The notes below the pieces were generated by a model. The model made no database searches, was not told the DNA's origin, and was given only the letters and a program-made list of their open reading frames with translations. DNA of 64,000 bases from WHSW01 sp033856255 (GTDB lineage Bacteria > Actinomycetota > Thermoleophilia > Solirubrobacterales > 70-9): positions 1-64,000 of the forward strand of contig JAWVFH010000028.1 in assembly GCA_033856255.1 (NCBI GenBank), given 5' to 3'. Positions 58,912 to 64,000 of this stretch are shown here, one piece after another; position 1 is the stretch's first letter; every line of letters begins with the position of its first letter. The position numbers and the translations under genes were made by a program.

Positions 58912-60867
58912 CTAGCCCGCGGGCACATCGAGCTCGACCGCGCCGCGCGTCCGGGCGCCGTCGGGCCTGTGGGCGACGACGGTGATCGTGTACGGACCCG
59001 CCACGAGGTCGATATCGGCGACGAACCGGCTCCGGGTCAGGCGGGTGACCGGCTTCTGCTCCGCCGGCCCGTCGCCGGCGGCGCCGGTGACGACGACCTG
59101 GTCCGTCGGTGCGGGGAGGTCCTCGGCTCCCTCGTACAGCCGCACGTAGACCTTGCTCGGCCCGGCCAGCTCGGGATCCGGCGTGATCCGGATCAGCCCG
59201 AACTCGACCCCGATCGTGTACTGCGGCGGCTCGCCGGGGATCCGGACCACCGACGGGATCGGCTCCGCGACCGGCAGGTCGAGCTCCAGCGGGACCTCGA
59301 CCGAATCGCCGCCGCGCTCGATCAGCGCCGCCACGCCCCAGCGGCCGTCGAAGGCCATGTTCGCCCCGGAGCCCGCGTAGCTGCCGTCTCCGACCCGCTT
59401 CAGCTCGAGGGTGGAGGCGGCCACGCCCGGATCGTCGAGCGGCGTGAACGTCAGGCTGACCCGGCCCGCGTCCACGGGATCGCCGGAGTCGTGGTCGACG
59501 ACGTCGGCGACGAAGCGGTTGGGGCCGGGCTCGTCCGAGACCGCGGTGAGCGTCACCTCGACGGTGGTCCCGAAGTCGCTCCCGGACGTCGAAAGCCCCG
59601 TTGTCGCCGCCGACTGGCCGCTGACCGGCGGCGCCAGCGTGCCGAGCAGGGCCGCGACCCCGAGCGCGCCGATCGCGAGCACGAGCTCCACCTGCGAAGT
59701 GCGCCGCAGCGGCCCGAGGTCGGTCTCCGCGGTCGGGACGCTGCGGCGCCGGTTGCGCGCCGCGAGCCCGAAGATGATCGCGATCAGGACGAGCTTGGCC
59801 AGCACGGCCCGGCCGTAGCCGGTGTCGAACAGGTCACCCCAGGACGAGAGCTCGTCGACCGCGCGCACGGTCCCGGTGACAAAGACGACGACGAGCGCTG
59901 CCGCGGCGACGACGGCGAACCGGCGCACGGCCGCGGCCTTGGTGGCCGAGGGCGCGCCCCGGATCCCGAGCAGCAGCGCGGCCAGGCCCCCGAACCAGAT
60001 CCCGGCGGCGGCGAAGTGGGCAACCTGCGTCGTCACCGTCAACCCGGCCGGCCAGCCGCCGGCGGCGGCGTGGCCGGCGCCGACGTGGACCGCGATCGCG
60101 GCGATCGCGGCAATCGCCGCCGCGACCAGTGCCCAGCGGCGAACCCGCGGCCGGCGCCGGGCGACGAGCAGGGCCGCCCCGGCCGCGGCGAGGGCCACCG
60201 CCCGCCAGACCAGCGCGCTGCCGACGGAGGTGTCGAGCAGGTCGCCCAGCGAGCTCCCCGCCGTCCGTCGCTGCGCGACGGCGAGCAGGACGAGGCCGGC
60301 GACCGAGGCCAGCCAGCCGGCGGCCGCGAGGATCAGGTCCGTGCCCCGCGGGCCGCCGAACCCGGCGGCGCCGGCGACCGCGGCCCCAATCAGCGCCACG
60401 AGGCCGAGCAGCAGTAGCCAGCGGGCGATCACCTCGAGCGCCGAGGTTGCCGGGCTGGCGGTGGTGGCGGTGGCTGCGACGCCGGTCGGCGAGACCCGGA
60501 TCCCGAAGGCGTAGGCGCCCGCGGTGGCATGCCCGTCGACCGCCGAGACCACCCTGTAGCTGACCGTGTAGACGCCGCGGCCGAGGCGCGGCACGGGGAC
60601 GCTGAGCGAGAGCGGGTCGCCGCCGACCGGCTGGGTGTCCCCGGACTGCTGCGGCGTCCCGGACGAGTCGAGGACCGAGATCGTCGACAGCGACGCCTGC
60701 GGCTGTTCGGAGAACGAGAGCCGGACGGTCTCGGGCGAGGCGCCCAGCTCAGCGCCGGGGACGGGATCGGAGGTGGTCAGGCCGGCGTGCGCGCCGGCCT
60801 GCTGGGCGGCGAGGCCGACCAGCAGCCCGGCGACCGTCAGGAGGGTGGCGGCGCGGCGGCCGGTCAC
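58912..60867 (-). CDS. CopC-CopD fusion copper import/resistance protein
   Basis: A 651-residue protein. A signal peptide (1-26) is followed by CopC (27-125) with mature N-terminal His (AHAGLTTSDP) and VSAVDGHATAGAYAF, its copper ligands. A CopD domain has about eight helices (145-420). The last 220 residues form an outer YtkA/FixH-like beta domain (VEVTLTAVSDEPGPNRF). CopC-CopD fusions bring copper into the cytoplasm or periplasm of gram-positive bacteria. It is coupled to the next gene upstream by a 1-base overlap. Confidence 0.87.
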   Translation of the reverse strand: MTGRRAATLLTVAGLLVGLAAQQAGAHAGLTTSDPVPGAELGASPETVRLSFSEQPQASLSTISVLDSSGTPQQSGDTQPVGGDPLSLSVPVPRLGRGVYTVSYRVVSAVDGHATAGAYAFGIRVSPTGVAATATTASPATSALEVIARWLLLLGLVALIGAAVAGAAGFGGPRGTDLILAAAGWLASVAGLVLLAVAQRRTAGSSLGDLLDTSVGSALVWRAVALAAAGAALLVARRRPRVRRWALVAAAIAAIAAIAVHVGAGHAAAGGWPAGLTVTTQVAHFAAAGIWFGGLAALLLGIRGAPSATKAAAVRRFAVVAAAALVVVFVTGTVRAVDELSSWGDLFDTGYGRAVLAKLVLIAIIFGLAARNRRRSVPTAETDLGPLRRTSQVELVLAIGALGVAALLGTLAPPVSGQSAATTGLSTSGSDFGTTVEVTLTAVSDEPGPNRFVADVVDHDSGDPVDAGRVSLTFTPLDDPGVAASTLELKRVGDGSYAGSGANMAFDGRWGVAALIERGGDSVEVPLELDLPVAEPIPSVVRIPGEPPQYTIGVEFGLIRITPDPELAGPSKVYVRLYEGAEDLPAPTDQVVVTGAAGDGPAEQKPVTRLTRSRFVADIDLVAGPYTITVVAHRPDGARTRGAVELDVPAG

Positions 60868-61487
60868 TAGCCCTGGCGACGCCCGCGGATCACGACCACG
60901 AGGGCCGCGGCGAGGGCCATCGCAGCGAGCGCGAGCGCGACGAGGGCGATCGTCCTGGCGCTATCGGCGTCGTCGCTTGCCTGATCGATCCGCGACTGGT
61001 CGGACACGATTCGCTGGGCGATCTCGCCGAGGGCCGGATCCTTGACCGGGAACTCCACCTCGGAGACCGGGATCACGCACTCGAAGGTGCGCTCGGAGCA
61101 GGTCGCGCCGGTGCTCACGGCGCGGCCGGCGATCGAGGCGCTGAAGCGGAACGAGTAGGTGCCCGGGCGGGTCGGCACGAGCGCCCCGCGAAACGCGCCG
61201 GGCTCCTCGGACGGGACGAGCGGGACCACGGTCTCGGCGCCACCGAAGCTGACCTGCACCTCGGGCGACGGGCCGAGGTCGTTGACGGGCGCGCCGCCGG
61301 CGCCGGTGACCCCTACCTCGACGAAGTTGTCGAGCCCCGCCAGCGGCGGCTCGTTGCCCCAGCCGAGCGTGACCTCGTAGGGCCCGATCTGCCGGGTGAC
61401 GTGCGCGGAGGCGGCGGGCGCGAGGGCCAGCGCCACGGTCGCCACGCACAGCACCACCAAACGCCCGCCTCGTCCGGATTGCCGCAC
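60867..61487 (-). CDS. Membrane-anchored copper-cluster protein
   Basis: A 206-residue protein: a signal peptide (1-28, SAHVTRQIGPYEV), an outer beta domain with two Cys (GATCSERTFEC), a helical stalk (SDQSRIDQASDDADSA) and a C-terminal membrane helix (180-200) with a basic tail. The mature N-terminal His and the strand pattern recall CopC or YtkA-like copper-binding domains, but the assignment rests mostly on context. It starts the operon with CopC-CopD. GTG start with a leaderless-type TAGAGT. Confidence 0.68.
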   Translation of the reverse strand: MRQSGRGGRLVVLCVATVALALAPAASAHVTRQIGPYEVTLGWGNEPPLAGLDNFVEVGVTGAGGAPVNDLGPSPEVQVSFGGAETVVPLVPSEEPGAFRGALVPTRPGTYSFRFSASIAGRAVSTGATCSERTFECVIPVSEVEFPVKDPALGEIAQRIVSDQSRIDQASDDADSARTIALVALALAAMALAAALVVVIRGRRQG

Positions 61488-61493
61488 GCGCAG

Positions 61494-61499
61494 ACTCTA
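61494..61499 (-). promoter_or_regulatory. Leaderless-type -10 box TAGAGT
   Basis: On the minus strand TAGAGT ends 6 bases before the GTG at 61487. It overlaps the end of the upstream HTH gene. Confidence 0.55.
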
Positions 61500-61829
61500 A
61501 CCAGCGGGACGCGGGCCGATCAGGACCTCGAGCAGATCCCCCACGTCGCCCTGCTCGACCAGGGGGTGGCGCAGAGGCAGGTCGGGCACGACCTGGTAGC
61601 GGTTGCGCCGGCCCTCCCGTTCGCGCAGCACGTAGCCCTCCTCGACCAGCTCGGAGACGATCCGGTGCGCGGCGCGCTCGGTGATTCCGACGGCCGCGGC
61701 GATATCACGGAGCCGGATGCCCGGGTCGCGCGCGACGCAGACGAGCACGTGGGCGTGGTTGGTGAGGAAGTCCCAGCCGGGTGGACGGGCGACGCCCTCC
61801 CCCGCAGTATCTATAGACGAAGAATTCAT
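61497..61829 (-). CDS. Winged-helix transcriptional regulator
   Basis: A 110-residue protein: NHAHVLVCVARDPGIRLRDIAAAVGITERAAHRIVSELVEEGYVLREREGRRNRYQV is a MarR/ArsR-like winged helix. No metal-binding Cys cluster is present, so an organic ligand or indirect sensing is likely. It is the first gene of the copper group (10 bases before the next). Its start codon lies in the palindrome ATTCATGAAT, which also spans the divergent gene's region, a plausible auto-regulatory site. Confidence 0.8.
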   Translation of the reverse strand: MNSSSIDTAGEGVARPPGWDFLTNHAHVLVCVARDPGIRLRDIAAAVGITERAAHRIVSELVEEGYVLREREGRRNRYQVVPDLPLRHPLVEQGDVGDLLEVLIGPRPAG

Positions 61830-61833
61830 GAAT
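61824..61833. promoter_or_regulatory. Palindrome ATTCATGAAT over the regulator start codon
   Basis: A perfect 10-base palindrome. Its central CATG contains the start of the minus-strand regulator. TACACT (61840-61845), a -10-like box for the divergent gene, lies 6 bases away. Confidence 0.4.
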
Positions 61834-61869
61834 CGACGTTACACTCTAGATCTACTCGAAGGGAAAGAG

Positions 61870-62265
61870 ATGACAGACGAAGGCGCCGCTCCACCGTTCT
61901 CCGGCTATGACCGCCTCGACGCGAGGCAGGTGATGAACGGGCTTTCCGGTCACACCCAGGTCGAGCTCGAGGCCGTCGAGGTCTACGAGCGATCCCACGG
62001 CAATCGCGAGCCGGTGCTCGACAAGCTTCGCTGGATGCGGGGACGCGAGCCGCTCCCCGGCTACGACGCCCTCACCGTCGAGGGGATCGTCGCGGCCCTC
62101 GAACCGGCGGATCTGGTGACGCTGAAGAAGGTTCGCGCCTACGAGCGCAAGTTCGCGAATCGCCCCGGCGTCCTCGACGCCGTCCTCGAAGACCTCCACC
62201 GCCTGCAGGCGAACAGGGTCGCGGCCCCGGTCCCGGCCTACCAGCCCGGCGGTGCTCCGGGGTGA
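61870..62265 (+). CDS. Small two-repeat protein (YD...YE..NR...VL units)
   Basis: A 131-residue protein built of two homologous helical units: GYDRLDARQVMNGLSGHTQ with VEVYERSHGNREPVLDKL, and GYDALTVEGIVAALEPADL with VRAYERKFANRPGVLDAVL. This unit is recurrent in small actinobacterial proteins, but I know no function. ATG 61870 has a GAAGGGAAAGAG site; ATG 61828 is in frame but overlaps the regulator's start. It is coupled to the next gene by GTGA. Confidence 0.7.
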   Translation: MTDEGAAPPFSGYDRLDARQVMNGLSGHTQVELEAVEVYERSHGNREPVLDKLRWMRGREPLPGYDALTVEGIVAALEPADLVTLKKVRAYERKFANRPGVLDAVLEDLHRLQANRVAAPVPAYQPGGAPG

Positions 62266-62468
62266 CCACGGACACGCTGCTCCGCCTCGTCGACCTCGAG
62301 GCGGAGGCGAGACACGCCCAGGAGCGCTACCGGCTCTACCGGGCAAAGGCGTACGGTCCGCGCTTCAGCAGTGTGGAGCGCCTACGTGAGCTCGAGCGGA
62401 CATCGAAGCATGCGGACGACCGCCTCCGGCGGGCGAGGGACGTTCACGACCCGGACGCCTCTCACTAG
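62262..62468 (+). CDS. Small charged helical protein
   Basis: A 68-residue protein, Arg-rich and probably coiled-coil (LVDLEAEARHAQERYRLYRAK, RLRELERTSKHADDRLRRARD). Not recognised. Its GTG overlaps the stop of the two-repeat gene (GTGA), so the two form a small unit. A short GCCGC/GCGGC hairpin follows. Confidence 0.6.
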   Translation: MTTDTLLRLVDLEAEARHAQERYRLYRAKAYGPRFSSVERLRELERTSKHADDRLRRARDVHDPDASH

Positions 62469-62483
62469 GGACGCCGCGACTAG

Positions 62484-63296
62484 CTAGCGGCTCATCGACA
62501 TGCCGCCGGCCGCCTCTGAATCGGGCACGGTCAGACCCGGCACATCGCTCGGGGCCCAGCCGACGCCGATCGCCAGCGCAACGAGCACAGCCGCGATCGC
62601 CCCGTTGGCGAGCCGCTCCCACGGGAGCAGCTTCTCGGCGGCGACGAGCAGCGCCACGGCGAGCATCCAGGCGACGCTCATCACGCCGACCGCGAACAGC
62701 ACCGCCATCAGCGCCCAGCAGCAACCGATGCACCAGCCGCCATGTTGCATGCCCATCACGACCGCGCCGAGCGGCCCGTCGCGCCAGGAGCTGACCACGA
62801 AGCCGAGCGGGTTGCGGCACTTGGAGAGGCACCGGTCCTTGAGCGGGGTCAGCTGATAGACGGCGGCGAGGCCGACCGCCGCCGCCGCCACATACCGGCC
62901 GTCGCTGCCCCAGGAGAGGGCCCCGAGATCGAGCGAACGGCCGAGCTCGTAGACGCCGTAGGCGAGCAGCCCGAAGGCCGTCCAGGCGAGCAGATAGCCG
63001 CCGACGAAGGCCGCTGTGCCCAGGCCGCCGCGCCCGTCCCGCCCACGCTTGCCCCGCTCGACCTCGGCGTAGGTCGCGACCACCGGCGAGAGCGACGGGA
63101 ACATCATCGCGGCCATCATCGCGACCCAGGCCGAGACGTAGAAGCCGATCGTCCCGGGGTCCGTTCCCGGGCCGGCGTCCATGCCCGCCATCCGCCTGGA
63201 CGTCGCCAGCCAGGCGAGCGCGGAAGCGGCCAGCAGCGCGGCGACGACCGCGACCTGCCTGGGGTCCGCTCGGCGCTGCCGGGTCGTCGCTTCCAC
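62484..63296 (-). CDS. DUF2182 metal-binding membrane protein
   Basis: A 270-residue protein with about six helices. FYVSAWVAMMAAMMFPSLSPVV and MQHGGWCIGCCWALMAVLFAVGVM, with His and three Cys, are the DUF2182 signature. The Met-rich MMAAMMF segment could also bind copper. Its role is unknown; position next to the copper group makes a copper function attractive. GTG 63296 is used; the frame continues upstream into antisense of the dipeptidase gene. Confidence 0.82.
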   Translation of the reverse strand: MEATTRQRRADPRQVAVVAALLAASALAWLATSRRMAGMDAGPGTDPGTIGFYVSAWVAMMAAMMFPSLSPVVATYAEVERGKRGRDGRGGLGTAAFVGGYLLAWTAFGLLAYGVYELGRSLDLGALSWGSDGRYVAAAAVGLAAVYQLTPLKDRCLSKCRNPLGFVVSSWRDGPLGAVVMGMQHGGWCIGCCWALMAVLFAVGVMSVAWMLAVALLVAAEKLLPWERLANGAIAAVLVALAIGVGWAPSDVPGLTVPDSEAAGGMSMSR

Positions 63297-63307
63297 GGCC
63301 TCAGACC

Positions 63308-64000
63308 CTAGTGGCGCCGATAGGCGCCCTCCCACATCTCCAGGTAAGCCTCGGCGGAGCGAAAGAACGGGCGCAGCATCCGGCGACCGTGCGGCTGATG
63401 CTCGATGTCGGCGACCAGATCCGCGATCAGGCCGTAGTGGGCGACGCCGTCGACGTTGAGGTCGTACGTGCGCTCGCCGGTCCGCTGGCGGACGAAGCGG
63501 ACGTCGCAGACGAACGACTTGAACGGGTAGTGCAGCGGGTCGGCTCCCGCGCCGGGCCGAGGGCCGGGGAGCGCCGAGAAGCCGCCCGTGTCGGTGCCCA
63601 GGGCGACGGCGCTGCCGCCGGCGCCCGTGGCCGAGCGCTCGAGCCGCCGCAGGTCGGCGGCCATCTCCGGCGCAGTGCCAGGCCTCACCGTCGCCAGGCC
63701 GCCGAGCTCGTAGAGCCGCTTCAGCTGGGGCGCGGTCCACTCGCCGCCGGTGCCCGTGTGGCTGGAGACGAGCGGGTAGCCCTTCTCCTCGGCGATCTCG
63801 AACACTGCCTCGCGCGCCTTCTGGCTCAGATGGTCGGTCTCGATCAGCATGTGCTCGGCGATCATCCGCCTGACCAGGTAGGCGCCGATGTCTGTCAGCC
63901 CCTCGGCGTTGCACTGGCCGCCCGCCTCGCCGGCGTCGCCGCAGGGCTCGGTGGCGAACGGATGCCCCGTCTGCGCGACCTCGAAGGTCTTGATGAAATC
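63308..64000 (-). CDS. Membrane dipeptidase-like hydrolase (peptidase M19 type), C-terminal part
   Basis: The right window edge cuts the gene; about 230 C-terminal residues are visible. VSSHTGTGGEW and AVALGTDTGGF match the His and Asp metal ligands of M19-type barrels, and IETDHLSQKAREAV is the preceding strand. The region also has a Cys pair (PCGDAGEAGGQC). The family hydrolyses dipeptides, but secreted actinobacterial relatives are largely uncharacterised. It ends 11 bases before the DUF2182 start and may share its transcript. Confidence 0.72.
   Translation of the reverse strand, partial: DFIKTFEVAQTGHPFATEPCGDAGEAGGQCNAEGLTDIGAYLVRRMIAEHMLIETDHLSQKAREAVFEIAEEKGYPLVSSHTGTGGEWTAPQLKRLYELGGLATVRPGTAPEMAADLRRLERSATGAGGSAVALGTDTGGFSALPGPRPGAGADPLHYPFKSFVCDVRFVRQRTGERTYDLNVDGVAHYGLIADLVADIEHQPHGRRMLRPFFRSAEAYLEMWEGAYRRH

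Overview
The window is uniformly G+C-rich DNA with closely packed genes, many TGATG, ATGA and GTGA overlaps, and no mobile element, CRISPR array, tRNA or rRNA that I can see. It looks like the chromosome of an actinomycete. The gene families (DUF2993/LmeA, DUF2630, AbiEi/DUF559, SCP-2, PucR, CopC-CopD, MMPL) and the recurring TAGGCT-type -10 boxes 6-9 bases before a start codon suggest Thermoleophilia (Solirubrobacterales-like). That placement is inference. Both ends cut genes: an acetone carboxylase subunit at the left and an M19-type dipeptidase at the right. No gene-free stretch reaches 300 bases; the largest gap is 159 bases (27776-27934).

Layout. 1-4.7 kb: acetone carboxylase-like acxA/acxB, a PucR regulator and an alpha/beta hydrolase. 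4.7-13.1 kb: secreted proteins, including a family 31 glycosidase, an allene-oxide-cyclase-barrel protein and an FGly sulfatase that diverges from a TetR gene across a clear operator; the TetR gene overlaps a propeller-like gene. 13.1-25.4 kb: two dehalogenase-type hydrolases, a LmeA-like protein, an AbiEi/DUF559 protein, an MMPL exporter, a metallo-beta-lactamase-fold enzyme, an extended SDR, a 1170-residue aldehyde dehydrogenase/long-chain alcohol oxidase fusion and an RDD membrane protein. 25.5-28.3 kb: an ECF sigma factor, a one-helix anti-sigma-like protein, a secreted paralogue sharing its outer domain, an RTX-repeat protein and two small DNA-binding proteins. 28.4-36.7 kb: a phosphoesterase, a MerR regulator, acyl-CoA dehydrogenase with SCP-2, and an SGNH-MBOAT-SGNH O-acylation group. 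36.7-43.5 kb: small secreted and membrane proteins, an antiporter, a SRPBCC/NmrA operon and LemA-DUF2207. 43.5-54.4 kb: a PhaC-like/acyl-CoA synthetase fusion with an MFS exporter, a secreted propeller, a cyclopropane-synthase-type methyltransferase, a quinone-type reductase, a GerMN-PGB-L,D-transpeptidase lipoprotein and a second MFS exporter. 54.5-56.2 kb: a P-II/Amt pair in which both proteins lack signature residues. 56.2-64 kb: a copper group (multicopper oxidase, CopC-CopD, a copper-type periplasmic protein, a winged-helix regulator), a small two-gene unit, a DUF2182 membrane protein and the partial dipeptidase.

The strongest candidates for something new are the ECF cluster with its duplicated extracytoplasmic domain (25.5-27.8 kb), the ALDH-alcohol oxidase fusion (21.0-24.5 kb), and the divergent P-II/Amt pair (54.5-56.2 kb). 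A set of nine leaderless-type promoters runs across the whole window.
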